Source: Erpobdella octoculata
Taxonomy: Eukaryota > Annelida > Clitellata > Hirudinida > Erpobdellidae
NCBI GenBank assembly: GCA_963978895.1
Contig: OZ022246.1
Span: 25,508,859-25,572,858 of the forward strand
Direction: 5' to 3'
DNA length: 64,000 nt
Part shown: positions 39,394 to 52,493 of the stretch, piece after piece
Numbering within the stretch: position 1 is the first letter of the stretch
How the letters are laid out: every line of letters starts with the position of its first letter
The notes under the pieces: generated by a model
The model's database searches: none
The model's input: only the letters and a program-made list of their open reading frames with translations
Told to the model about the DNA's origin: nothing
Made by a program: the position numbers and the translations under genes

Positions 39394-40692
39394 GTTAGAG
39401 GATTTTATCTTATAGAAGTATTTGTTCGTGCTGTGCCAAACTGGGAATTTGTTTCATAAAAGTTTATTGATAATTAAATATTGTAAATTTGACTAATTAA
39501 CAACTTAATTTTAATTTGATTAACCTGAAGTTTTATTCTTATGTCGTGTAATACAAGCGATCAATTTCACTGTCAAACTAATGCGTGTATCTTTTACCTG
39601 AAAAAGATCTTATTACTATCAGTGACCTAATAAGACCTGTGGCAAATGTTTGTTCACTAAAATGCATTATGCGAGGCTTCTTGTGTTTTCAGCAAAGCAT
39701 GAAAATATACGCATTTATTACCCTTGTAAAGTGACAGACTCTCAGCTAAATAAATGACTAGCTAATACGGGCTCCTCGCATTCAGAACACAAAATACTTT
39801 TCTGTTTCTGTTTCTTCTTGATTTGGTAAACATATTGTTACGATATTGCTAATCGTATAAGGGTTCCTCAAGATTGTTTTATACTTTATTGGACAATAAT
39901 AAACATTTATTTAGAATATGTAAGTTTCAATAACTGTTATTGAAATTAGTCAAATCACGTATGTAATTATTAATAAAACGTAATACATTGCTTTTTCAAA
40001 ATGTTTATAATAATTTCTATGACTTTTTCTAGTCACACCATTTAATGAAAACTTAATTCTTTAGACATACAATGATATATAGTATAATCCGTTGAAATAA
40101 TTAACACAATTTTGTTTTGCTTATTTCCTGGTCTTAAAAAACTATGAATGAAGATAATTACATAGTGCAATTTATAAAAACAAAACTGTCCAGCCATGCG
40201 TTAATTGGTCAATGAGAATTAACGGCCTGAAACGATTTATTGTTTTGTTTATCAATGCTACAACGAAAATCTGTCTTTTCTCAAAAAATAACAAAAAAAA
40301 CAAGCTTATTTGCTCGCAAAAAGTGAACATGTTTGAATCTAAATCTTGTGATCAAGATTAGAAAATTAAGATGTCAAAGTTATAGTTTTTATGCAATAAT
40401 AACAACAGTTATGACAAAACCCGAATCAGGTTCGTCCAATCATTAGTGACCGTCGACAGCAAAGGTTCTTGTCGATTCATTGAATTAATAATGCTTGTTG
40501 TTATTTTGCATTTTGTACACTGATTATGTACGTAAAAGTTATAGTTTTAATTTGATAGCAAATTGAAAATAGAAACATTTTATAGGTTAGATAAACATTG
40601 AAACCTAATTAAATAATTCACCTGAAAATTATTTATAATATTTCAACCCATTATTAAGGCATTAATTTAAAAGTTTGTTAGTTTGAGTTTCT
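39394..40692. other. No gene seen
   Basis: AT-rich spacer. The right part (40480-40692) resembles the Unit 5 3' flank. Confidence 0.5.
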
Positions 40693-43015
40693 TTAAGGAA
40701 TGATCTCAGTATACGTGTGTGCCAAATTTTCTTGCTTTGCAGCTTCTTTTGCTATTACATCGTAAGTTGCGTCGTTGTCGTAGATCTGAGTGTTACGTCG
40801 AGCTGGTATTATTGTATCACTTTGTGGATTTTTTTGGCAGAGTCTGATAAAGCAAAGTGATTTTGTATTAAAATAAAAACAAATCTTGCTATCATAGCCA
40901 ATTTCTGTTTTTGGCTTGCCATAGTGGATTGCCTCAGATCATATTGAACTAAACTACAGAAAATAAAAAGACCACAATCAGTTATTAACACAATTAAAAA
41001 AACATCTAAAATTAACTTTATCAATTAGTCTTAAAAAAATATTTTCAGAAGCTTTGGAAACAAAATTCAATAACTCACAGTTTTAGCACGACAACAATAA
41101 CAACGACTACAAGTATTAGGAAGACCACTCCAAAAAGCACCCATCCTGCAATCATTGGTGTCAAGTAGAAGTCCTTGTTTGTCGTTTCAATGGACAAATT
41201 TAATGGTTTTATAGTCGTTGGAGAAATGCTTGAAGGATTTGTTGGAACGTTTAAAGGAGTTGTTGCAAAAATTATTTTTTCTACAGCTTTAAAAATAACT
41301 GGCTATTAATACAACAATTAATTTATTGCAATGAATTTTAAAAACGTTACATACGCGACATGCAGACAATCAAGAATGATCCTCTGCAACTTTTAAACTG
41401 CCAGTCATAATTGAAATCGTTAATAAAAATTTTTATGCACGTATCTGAGTCTTCATCTAAATTAGGTAAAGAATTGTTGACTTTGCTGTATGTAAGTGCT
41501 TGTCCTGAAATATCAAGAAATCAAACTTTATTAAAGTTACATTTCATATACTTTCCCTTGTTTAATTAATTGTGAGTTGTGTTGATTAAGCAAATGTATA
41601 TCTTACATCGTTTAGGTTTTTTTTCATTTAAATTAAATTCAAAATTAAAGACTTGGCTTGTATTTCAAAGGGTTGAAAATAAAAACAAGTAAAGGAAATA
41701 ACGAGTTTTTCAACACACACTTTTTTTTTTTAAATTGAATCGTGTATTGTCATCCAATATGAAGCTATGTTGAAAGTTTTAGCTTCCTATCTAGTCAAAT
41801 AGCTGGCTGCATTTTACTTGCAAGATTTGCGTACAAAGACACACACAAACAGAGATTGTAACCTAAATATAATCTTGTAAAAAACCGTTGCGTTAGAGCG
41901 AAAAGTAAAAATTAAAAAAATTGTAATTATCACACTAGTTAAATTAAATAAAAATTGTTTCAAATTTTAAATTTAGAACATCAAACCTGAATGAGCCCAT
42001 TTCCATGTTTTTCTAGTCATGCCAACCCAGTGCATTTCGTTTCCATTAGGAAATAAGGACGATTTCCAAGAGTTTGAAATCAATGACATATCGACATCAT
42101 CAAACATTGCTAAACTGGCGTTGAAAAACTCGTCGCAAATAATATCCGAATAAAACCAAGGATTGTAGTACTTAGCAAAGTAGCAAGTGTATGAGTAAAA
42201 CCAGCCTTTTAGTTTGTTACATTCTTCAGCGCTTGGAACTGAAATTCAATTTGGACAAAATTCATTTTATTTACAAATGTGTTTATGCTTTTCTAGTATT
42301 GTCAAACAAAAAACCTTTTTTCATGCAAATAAATTTGTGCGAAATGTAAGAATCTTCAGACACAAATATCAGATCACCGGTAGCATTTTGTTTCAAGCAG
42401 GCAAAATTTTGGAACGGGTTGTCAACTGACACGTTTGCTGAGTTATTTAGAAACAGAACAAAAAAAAACAAAACTTTCAATCACTTTCAAAAACAATCTC
42501 ATGTTATATTAAACTAAACCTTCATTCAGAGACTTAATATTCATAATGAAATGTAATTAACTATATTTAGGACGTGCTTATTATTCAGTTTACAATCACT
42601 TATTTTAGTAATGATAATTCTCTTTTAATTTAAGAAGAACATAAAATTTGTTGCAAATTTACACAAACTTATAATTCAAAACAAATGTGTATTATGCTAA
42701 ATTTGCAATAAAACCTGGTTTCAAGTTATTCCACATCCATGAATTGTTACCTCTCTTCAAATTCAGAAGAATTGAATTGAATCGAAAATCGTATTGAAAT
42801 ATAAAACGTTCTATCAAATTAAACCGTTTTGCATTGCTAATTTCAATTAACCAATTATTTTCAGAGCAGTAACTTTGAGCATCTTCAAGACTTCTTATCA
42901 CTTTCTCTTGCCCGTCCGTCCACAAGCAGTATTCATCGTCGCATATGGAGTATTCCGAACTAACCAGATTCAATGACACTCCAACAAGGAAGACATTTAT
43001 AAAAAATGACCTCAT
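40693..43015 (-). CDS. Unit 10: two-CTLD receptor with ITAM-like tail
   Basis: Six exons give 394 residues: 43015-42715, 42437-42315, 42238-41987, 41504-41355, 41286-41079, 40843-40693. Signal peptide MRSFFINVFLVGVS. CTLD1: CDDEYC, AQSYC, NSWMWNN, FACLKQN, KFICMKK. CTLD2: GWFYSYTCYF, HWVGMTRKTWKWAHSG, SFLIVCM. Thr/Pro/Ser stalk. Span after PMIAGW. Tail: QIYDNDATYDVI, 13 residues, YTEI, ending IIP; the Asp three residues before the first tyrosine fits ITAM-type sites. Intact. Exons 1-4 are nearly the same as Unit 12 exons 1-4, while exons 5 and 6 are unrelated to those of Unit 12. Confidence 0.86.
41690..41885 (-). repeat. About 270-bp dispersed repeat (reverse copy in Unit 10 intron 3)
   Basis: AAATAACGAGTTTTTCAACA to GAGATTGTAACCTAAATATA; contains TTGTCATCCAATATGAAGC. 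Its copy at 49745 sits in the same intron of Unit 12, so it was present before that duplication. Confidence 0.7.
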
Positions 43016-43764
43016 GTTTAGTTGTATTTTTGAAATAAACTTTTAAATCATTAACAATTTTTTTAAGTATTAAAGAGCTATTAACGTGCTAAAATGTTTT
43101 TGAAAAGGATTGAATTAAAAAATTTCAGCAATTTCGCTTACAAAATAGAACTAAAAAGCTACACTTTAAATGCAAGCCTCTATTCTCAATGCTGGCTTCA
43201 TCGTTTTAGAAAAATTTAATATATGTCTTCATAATATTATTATTAGTATTTTTAATAATAGAAACGTTGCTTGAAAATACGTTCCGCTAGACAAAAGAAT
43301 TATAAATATTGCTACCAATCCAATTCATAATATATAAGCCTAACTTGAATACTTTATTGTCAGCAAAGTTTATACAACTAAAGAGTGCCAGGGCGGAAGG
43401 TTTTAATGTGTTGATTTCAAGTGAACACGTTTTGCAAGCGGTTTTAAAATAACTTTCATTACTGCGTTATTCAAATATTAGCTCAATTTTTGAAAACTTT
43501 GTAACATAAGGTTTTATAACTGAATTAATAAATGTTATCAATTTAAATGTTTGTCTAACTGTATAAATGTTTACCAATGACCTCAAAAAACTTACTTGTA
43601 GCAAATAAAAAAAAACAAAAATAATCTCAATAAAGTAGTGAAATAATTTGTTTTTTATACTTTCAAAATAATTTTTTTCTGCTTTCAGCACGAGCCGGTA
43701 GACAATTATTTTGGTCTAAAGAATTAGTATATGTTAAACAATTAGTGTTCGATCACTTTTCTAC
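43016..43764. other. 5' flank of Unit 10 with shared upstream block
   Basis: 43170-43290 (AATATATGTCTTCATAATAT, then GAAACGTTGCTTGAAAATAC) is shared with 51240-51370 and partly with 31485-31565 and 23075-23170. Candidate promoter. No exon. Confidence 0.45.
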
Positions 43765-44040
43765 AAACTTTTATTAAGGTTACAATCTGTGGTTGTGTGT
43801 GTATTTGTGTATGTGTGTGTGTGTGGGTGGCTTTCTCTGTACGCAAATCCTGCAAATAAAATTTAACCAGCTTTTTGACTAGTTAGGAAGATGAAACTTT
43901 CAGCATAGCTTTTCAATATTGGATGACAATACATGCTTCAATTAAGAAATAAAAAGAAAAATGTGATTTGAACATTTTTTGTATTTCTAAATCGAGTTTA
44001 TTTGAAATCAAAGTTTGTGTTGAAAAACTCGTTTTTCCTA
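43765..44040 (+). repeat. About 270-bp dispersed repeat (copy)
   Basis: Same orientation as the copy at 19148, with a long TGTGTG patch at 43795-43826. Confidence 0.7.
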
Positions 44041-44425
44041 TATTTGTTAAAATTGTAAATTAGTGTTTGTATTTTTATTTATAAGATAAAATAGAGTTAT
44101 TTTGTTGTATTTTTTTAATTAACTCCTTTAAAACTAACCAATGTTTTCAGATGTTTTGTTTTTATGTTTATTTAGTATTTATTAACGAAGCTGTATTTTT
44201 AGTAATTTCAGTCAATATTAATACAAAGTACAACACATCACTCCAGAATAAAAAAAATGATTTTTTTGTTTGATATTACTTCGTAATTAAAATAATTCAA
44301 ACAATTAGTATGGTTTTTAAAGAACTAAAAATTTAATTTATTTGAAAATATGTTTGTCAGTTTATTAAAAGGTCTTAAACCGTTGATCCGGTTTGAGCAC
44401 TTCCTATATACAAATTAATTGTTAG

Positions 44426-46071
44426 TTAAATTTTACTTTCTTCTTCATTTTCGTTTGTTCTGTAAACATCTGTAATAATTTCTATGTAGGTATGTGGTGA
44501 TTCTTTATGAGTGGTTTTTTCGATGTCGCCAACAACATCGTAGGTGCCATCGCTACTGTTGTATATTTCCGTGGCTTGTGATGCTTTTATCTCATCATCG
44601 TATATCGAAGAATTTTGAGAAAACCTGAAACTTTTTTTTAACAAACATTTCCAAAGTATTACTACTTTTTGTGATGTTTTAAAATTAAAATTTGTTATTG
44701 TTACAATGTCGATGTAGGGATTTGGTTGCTGAGTTTGTTAGAGAAATAACTAACTGTTGAACGTGTGTTTGATATTTTATTTTTCTATTTTTATAAGGAG
44801 TTAATAAAAACATATAAATAAATAAATAAATAAATTTACTTTGTTTTTATACTATTAAAAAAATAAGAATACTTCATAATTGAAATATTTAAAACAATAG
44901 ACAAAAAATACAATGCTCTCAGTTTAACATTTATTTTGTTTATAACTAAATAACAAATATTGAAAATCTATAAACTCACAGTTTCAGTCCAACAACGACG
45001 ACGACGACGATAAGAATAACGAAGACTACACAGAATAGCACCCATCCAGCAATCATTGGTGCCATGTAGAAGTCTTTGTTTTGCTCATTTGAAGAAAGTA
45101 TTGGAATTGCATCTTTTTCTACAATTTTATAAATGAAGTTACTGATTAAAAAAGTTAATAATTGATAAAAAAATAATAATTGATTACATACGTGACATGC
45201 AGACAATCAAAAAGGATCCACTGCAGTTTGTGAACTGCCATATGTAATTATAATTTTGTATAAAAATTTTCCAGCATAACTCTGTGCTGTCAGAAAATTT
45301 AGACTGGGAACGGTCGATTCTATTGTATTCAATAAATTGTCCTGAAAAAAAACAGAAAATTTGTTCTTTATGTCTAAATGACGAAACAAAGTTTTCAAAC
45401 AATTAAAAAATGTTGTGCTTGTGTTTTTCAAGTAAATGTTATCAAGTTTTAATTAAACTTATTTGAATTATCCGGTTTAATAAAATCTTGTTTTATAATC
45501 AATTATTTTTCAATAGCAAATGTGAAAACATTGACCTTCAAAATGAACTTATGAGAAACTTTTTTACTTAGTAAATTAAAACACTCAAATGTTCAAGTTT
45601 TGTGCTACCGTTATGTAATTGCTAAAATTTGATTTTAAACAATTTAAAATAATTACAAACCAGTAAGTAAAAAAACAATGTAAAAACACATCAAACCTGA
45701 ATGACCCCATCTCCAGGTTTTCCTACTCATGCCAACCCAGTATGCCTTTCGTTGCCGGTTTGTAACAGAGGCGAGTGAGATATTGTTGGCAATTCGACTT
45801 CATCAAAAACTGCTAAAGTGCTGTTAAAGAATTCTTTGCAAATCTGACTTGCAAAAAACCAGGAGCTAAAAACATCGCTTATGTAGCAAATGCCACGTTC
45901 TATTAGCCATTTGTTTCCAGAGCAGTAATTTTGAGCATGTGTGAGATTGTGTATTACTTTCTCCTGACCATCTGTCCACAAACAGTAATATTCGTCGCAC
46001 AAGCTAAACTCCGAACAAACCAAATTGAATAAAACTCCGTTGAAGAAAATACTCCATAAAAATAACTTCAT
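44426..46071 (-). pseudogene. Unit 11: receptor with CTLD1 and CTLD2 fused by deletion, then frameshifted
   Basis: Exon 1 (46071-45697) starts as a normal first exon (MKLFLWSIFFNGV, CDEYYC, AQNYC) up to NKWLIE. It then jumps directly into the middle of a CTLD2 first-half exon (GICYISDVFSSWFF, KEFFNSTLAVFDE). The end of exon 1, intron 1, exon 2, intron 2 and the start of exon 3 are gone, making a single chimeric CTLD. Near 45747 two extra bases (AGGCA before TACTGG) shift the frame, so translation ends HTGLA; the original YWVGMSRKTWRWGHSG frame and donor follow. Exons 4 (45341-45192), 5 (45118-44980) and 6 (44624-44426) remain open. The tail has EIYNSS, TYDVV, 14 residues, TYIEI and VYRT. This tail type recurs in Unit 13. 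Confidence 0.75.
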
Positions 46072-48405
46072 TTTATATTGGTTATTTGATACAAATCAGA
46101 ATTTCATAACTTTTTTCTTCTAAATTTAAGCTCCAATTAAGCAACTTAGGTCCTAATAATAAACTTGGTAACGTTTGATGAAATCTGAAATTGTAATAAA
46201 CTTTTTCTGTTTGAAAAATTAATTAAAATTTTACTTTTATTTTTTTCTAAGTATCGGTTTTAGAAAGTTTAAGATTAATGCGGAAATTAAAATTAAATCA
46301 ACAGTTGATAACTTAATTATTCACAGCAACAACAAAAATCAACTTCAATTTTAAAATTTAGTTGTAAACTAAAAACTGTAAGAATAAGTTTCTATTGACA
46401 TAACTTTTTTTTATTAGTAACGGCAAGTCACTTTCTGATTGCCTTTTCAAGTGTCATTGTTAGTTACAATGTCAAGCTCGTTTATGTTAATAATCGCTGT
46501 GATTGGCCTGATCTTGTATCTCACTATAATAGGTGTTGCTGTTTGAGAAAGTGTAGAGTAGTTTCTTTTGTAATAATTTGGTGAACTCAATTGAGGAATT
46601 TACTTTAAATTTGCTGATTTCCTGTTTTAGCCACTTTTTTCACATACAAATTAAAAGTAGTTTCGATAGTTTCGAACAATTTTTTAAATGGCTGAGCAAG
46701 CTCAATTGTAGTTTGATCGGTTACAAATCAATAGTTATTGTCATGTTTTAAAAAACTTTGTTTTTAAAGTAGAACATATTTGAAGATTATGTAAAAAAAA
46801 TATCATTTTTTTTCTTTTAAAAACAATATTTAATTTGTAATTTTAAAAATTTATAATAAAATGTTTGTTTATTTCATATTAATGCAAAAATATCTAATAT
46901 TTTAATTTTTCACAATCAAGTTGAAAATTATTTGCTGCTGCGGACTTTACATTTCATTAAATTTTCAGATTGATTAAACAACATTTGAGTGAATTATTAT
47001 ATAAAATAAAATAAAATAAAACTTTAACTTTTTTTTAAATTACAAATTTTATTTAGAAAAACAAATTTTAAATTTTAAATTTTCAGTTTATTTAAAAACT
47101 CAAAATTCAAAATTTTAAATTTTAAATTTCTAATAAAAATACTGGTTCGAATGCTATTTAAATTTTTGATCTTCACACACTCAACATTTAGTAGACTGTG
47201 GTTAATGTTTTCATGTTTTATATATTTACTAAAATCAGGAAATAATTTGCAAAACATTTTTAGTCACCGAATTACAAAATTATTAAGGTTTTTTAAAAAA
47301 CAAAGTTTTTTACGGTTTTCTTGTTTCCTTTTTCTTCGAAGCTCACTGGCATCTTGTTCTAACACATTCACCAGCTACGATCAATTAAACATGTCACCAC
47401 AACGGATTTTCGTCTGGGTATTGTTTGTATTTTAATGTCCTATTCTTTTTGCAATGTGTTGCTGGGTGGTGCAGCGGGTGCGGGAAAACAATCGAGGAAG
47501 AAAACGGGAGCGAGCGAAAAACACGATAGAAAAACCTCCAATAACCCCGCAAGTACAACATATTTTGAAAATTTACGTAGTTCCAGTACATTGCAAAATA
47601 CACATTTTGCCGTATTTTTTTTACAAATATAAGACCTATCAAAACGTGACTAGAGCGGTTATAAACAAAAAATGTTTTCTAAACAAAACTTACCTGTAGA
47701 AAAGTATGTTTTTTGAAATGAATAAAATAAAATCTTATCTTTATAAAATTGAGCATTAAAATAAAATCATGTTTGCTGGATAAATGATCTTTTCATGGTA
47801 ATGAGAACTTCAGAATGGTTTAATGTTGATTTGTTTTATAGTTGTAGTTTAGTCTAATAAACTTTATTTGTTCAATTATTGTACCTAAATAAAACTTAAA
47901 ACAAATTTTATTTTTAATTTTATTAACTAAAAAACTTGTTTTGAATTTGTTTTTTACACGTTCAGTAGCTTCTGTTAAAAAAACATCAATTCTCGAATTA
48001 AATAAACATTTAAAAGCAAAAATTCATTAGGTATGATTAAAACTAAATAAACCATTTAGTTCTATTAACATATAAATATACAAATGTTAAAAACATGTTA
48101 AAAACTTGCAGGAAAAAAATACCATTGCTGAAAAACATAAAACCATGTTACAAATTTTACAAACGCTATTTTGCATAGAAAAATTGTTTTTGTTTTCTTT
48201 TATTTAAGACAACTAAGTTAACTTTATTATGATTGATAAACAACTTAAATTATTCTTTTCCATACTTATTTATCACCAATTACCCTTAAACATTAAAACG
48301 TAAATCTAGTAAAATTCAATTTTTTTATAACATAGTTTTTTGTTTTCGATTGATCCATATAGTTCTGTAATGATGTCATTATATGTATGTCTCAAATCGT
48401 GCTGC
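46072..48405. other. Spacer; no gene established
   Basis: No receptor exon. A 25-codon plus-strand frame at 46469-46546 encodes a hydrophobic peptide (MSSSF, then a 20-residue span). A GC-richer patch at 47455-47560 (plus strand) encodes Arg-rich sequence in one frame but has no recognised family. The remainder is AT-rich. Confidence 0.5.
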
Positions 48406-51089
48406 TTACTCGTTGATTGATTCGTAGGTGTCGTCGTCATTGTATTGTAGAGTGCCATTCGAAGGTTGGATTGTCAGCTCGTATCCCAAAGAACTTAGAG
48501 GGTGTCAAGAAAAAATGGGAAATTGTTATTTGATAGAACACCCATAAATGTTTGACTCCATAAAATTGTGTTCGAATTTAAAGAACATCGAGGGCAATTG
48601 TTAATTAAACAATTAATTCTACGTTTGATAACGATCTACAAGCGGTTGAATTAGTGTTGCTTACTCGATGGGTGATGCGAATGCCGTGTTGTCGTAATTG
48701 TATTGTAGAGTGCCATTCCTACATCGGATAACAGGATCGTACGGATTACCTTGTGGGCATCTAGAGCAAATAGAAAAAAATTTATTGATATAACACCCAT
48801 AAATGTTTGACTCCTCAAAATTTTGTAACAATTTAAAGAACATCGGTGTCAATGTCAAAATAGTTAATTCTACGTTTGTTTACGATCTACAAGCCATTGA
48901 ATTATAGCCATTTTTAAAACGATTTAGCTATGTTTATATTATATTGCAATAATGAGTTATTAAATAAAAATAGAAAAACTTAATAACTAATTTTGTGTTT
49001 TCATCGACATGAAAAATAAAACATGGAAAGAAATTTATAAACTTACTGTTTACGTTTGATGATTACCACAACTACTAGGATTACGAGAAGCAAACCGACA
49101 ACCACCCATCCCGCAATCATTGGTGCCAAGTAAAATTCTTTGTTTGTTGTTTCATCAGTCACGTTTGAAGAAGTTGTTGAAAAACCTTTATTCTCTGCAG
49201 GTTCATTAAAATCACTTCGAAACAGTTTTCAGTTAAAAAAATCACGTAAGTAAAAACAATAAAATGTTTTCTATAAAAATCAATTATTACATAATTTGTT
49301 GTTAGGTTTTTATGACGGAATTTCAGACCACTAAGAAAATTGTTTAAAAGTGAATACAAGGTGTCTACTAAATAGACAACATACAACTAGAGCATGCAAT
49401 AAAATAAAAAATGATTACATACGTGACATGCAAACAATCAAGAAAGATCCTCTGCAACTTGTAAACTGCCAGTTATAATTCACATCGTTAATAAAAACTT
49501 TTATGCACGTATCTGAGTCTTCATCTAAATTAGGTAAAGAATTGTTGACTTTGCTGTATGTAAGTGCTTGTCCTGAAATATCAAGAAATCAAACTTTATT
49601 AAAGTTACATTTCAAATACTTTCTCTGGTTTAATTAATTGTGGGTTGTGTTGAATAAGCAAATGTATATCTTACATCGTTCAGGTTTTTCTTTCATTTAA
49701 ATTAAATTCAAAATTAAAGAATTGGCGTGTATTTGAAAGGGTTGAAAATAAAAACAAGTAAAGGAAATAGCGAGTTTTTCAACACACACTTTTTTTAAAT
49801 TGAATCGTGTATCGTCATCCAATATGAAGCTATGTAGAAAGTTTTAGCTTCCTATCTAGTCAAATAGCTGGTTGCATTTTACTTGCGAGAGTTGCGTACA
49901 AAGACACACACAAACAGAGATTGTAACCTAAATATAAGTTTGTAAAAAACCGTTGCGTTAGAGCGGAAAGTAAAAATTAAAAAAATTGTAATTATCACAC
50001 TAGGTAAATTAAATAAAAATTGTTCCAAATTTTAAATTTAGAACATTAAACCTGAATGAGCCCATCTCCATGTTTTTCTAGTCATGCCAACCCAGTGCAT
50101 TTCGTTTCCATTAGGAAATAAGGACGATTTCCAAGAGTTTGAAATCAATGACATATCGACATCATCAAACATTGCTAAACTGGCGTTGAAAAACTCGTCG
50201 CAACAAATAGCCGTATAAAACCAAGGATTGGAGTACTTAGCAAAGTAGCAAGTGTATGAGTAAAACCAGCCTTTTAGTTTGTTACATTCTTCAGCGCTTG
50301 GAACTGAAATTCAATTTGGACAAAATTCATTTTATTTACAAATGTGTTTATGCTTTTTTAGTATTGTCAAACAACAAACCTTGTTTCATGCAAATAAATT
50401 TGTGCGAAATGTAGGAATCTTCAGACACAAATATCAGATCACTATTAGCGTTTTGTTTCAAGCAGGCAAAATTTTGGTATTGGTTGTCAACTGACACGTT
50501 TGCTAAATTATTTATAAACAAAAAAAAAAAACTTTCAATCACTTTCAAAAACAATCTCATGTTATATTAAACTAAACCTTCATTCAGAGACTTAATATTC
50601 ATAGTGAAATGTAATTGATTATATTTAGGACGTGCTTATTAATTAGTTTACAATCACTTATTTTAGTAATGATAATTCTCTTTTAATTTAAGAAGAACAT
50701 AAAATTATAAAATTAGTCTGTTTTGTTGCAAATTTACACAAACTTATAATTCAAAACAAATGTGTATTATGCTAAATTTGCAATAAACCTGGTTTCAAGT
50801 TATTCCACATCCATGAATTGTTACCTCTCTTCAAATTCAGAAGAATTGAATTGAATCGAAAATCGTATTGAAATATAAAACGTTTTATCAAATTAAACAG
50901 TTTTGAACTGCTAATTTCAATTAACCAATTATTTTCAGAGCAGTAACTTTGAGCATCTTCAAGACTTCTTATCACTTTCTCTTGACCGTCCGTCCACAAG
51001 CAGTATTCGTCGTCGCATACGGAGTATTCCAAAGAAACCAGATTCAATGACACTCCAACAAGGAAGATATTTATAAAAAATGACCTCAT
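48406..51089 (-). CDS. Unit 12: two-CTLD receptor with two alternative short terminal exons
   Basis: Exons 51089-50789, 50502-50380, 50303-50052, 49572-49423, 49194-49047, then terminal exon 48760-48661 (357 residues) or 48493-48406 (353 residues). Ectodomain exons are nearly identical to Unit 10. Exon 5 encodes a short stalk (STTSSNVTDETTN) and a span after PMIAGW ending IIKRK. Both terminal exons follow good acceptors in the same phase and resemble each other (RNGTLQYNYDN, SNGTLQYNDDD). The proximal one ends TAFASPIE, with Phe where the first ITAM-like tyrosine should be. The distal one ends TYESINE, keeping one YxxI. Neither has the second YxxI, so this unit may signal differently or act as a non-ITAM partner. 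Use of both exons is inferred. Confidence 0.75.
49745..49945 (-). repeat. About 270-bp dispersed repeat (reverse copy in Unit 12 intron 3)
   Basis: Copy of 41690-41885, inherited with the Unit 10/12 duplication. Confidence 0.7.
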
Positions 51090-52493
51090 GTTTAGTTGTA
51101 TTTTTGAAATAAAACTTTTAAATCATTAACAAATTTTTTTAGTATTAAGGATCTATTGACGTGCTAAAATGTTTTTGAAAAGGATTGAATTAAAAATTTC
51201 AGCAATTTCGCTTATCTTACAAAATAGAACTAAAAAGCTACATTTTAAATGCTAGCCTCTATTCTCAATGCTGGCTTCATCGTTTTAGAAAAATTTAATA
51301 TATGTCTTCATAATATTATTATTAGTATTTTTAATAATAGAAACGTTGCTTGAAAATACGTTCCGCTAGACAAAAGAATTAAAAATATTGTTCCCATACC
51401 AATTCATAATATAGAAGCCTAACTTGGATAATTTATTGACAGCAAAGTGCGGAAGGTTTTAATGTGTTGATTTCAAGTGAACACGTTTTACTAGCGTTTT
51501 AAAATAACTTTCATTACTGCGTTATTCAAATATTAGCTCAATTATTGATAACTTCGTAACATAAGGTTTTATAACTGAATTAATAAATGTTATCAATTTA
51601 AATGTCTTAGTAGCTTTTTGTTTAACTGAATAAATGTTTACCAATGACCTCAAAAAACTTACTTGTAGCAAAATAAAAAAAAAACAAAAACAAAAATAAT
51701 CTATCTCAATAAAGTGGTGAAATAATTTGTTTTTTATATTTTCAAAAATCATTTTTTTTCTGCTTTCAGCACGAGCCGGTAGACAATTAATTTGGTCTAA
51801 AGAATTAGTATATGTTAAACAATTAGTGTTCGATCACTTTTTTACAAACTTTTATTAAGGTTACAATCTGTGGTTGTGTGTGTATTTGTGTATGTGTGTG
51901 TGGGTGGCTTTCTCTGTACGCAAATCTTGCAAATAAAATTTAACCAGCTTTTTGACTAGTTAGGAAGATGAAACTTTCAGCATAGCTTTTCAATATTGGA
52001 TGACAATACATGCTTCAATTAAGAAATAAAAAGAAAAATGTGATTTGAACATTTTTTGTATTTCTAAATCGAGTGTATTTGAAATCAAAGTTTGTGTTGA
52101 AAAACTCGTTTTTCCTGTATTTCTTAAAATTGTAAATTAGTGTTTGTATTTATATTTATAAAATAAAATAGAGTTATTGTGTTGTATTTTTTTAATTAAC
52201 TCCTTTAAAACAAACCAATGTTTTCAGATGTTTTGTTTTTATGTTTATTTAGTATTTATTAACGAAGCTGTATTTTTAGTAATTTCAGTCAATATTAACA
52301 CAAAGTACAACACATCACTCTAGAATAAAAAATGATTTTTTTGTTTGATATTACTTAAAATAATTCAAACAACTAATATGGTTTTTAAAAAACTAAAAAT
52401 AAAATTTTTTTGAAAATCTATTTGTCAGTTTATTAAAAGGTCTCAAATCGTTGATCCGGTTTGAACACTTCCTATATACAAATTAATTGTTAG
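51090..52493. other. 5' flank of Unit 12; copy of 43016-44425
   Basis: Shared upstream block at 51240-51370 and a dispersed repeat copy at 51840-52115. No exon. Confidence 0.55.
51840..52115 (+). repeat. About 270-bp dispersed repeat (copy)
   Basis: Near-identical to 43765-44040, with a shorter TGTG patch. Confidence 0.7.

Noticed and set aside
47075..47699. Several overlapping frames of 60-94 codons
   Set aside because: Mutually overlapping on both strands, low complexity, no recognisable domain.
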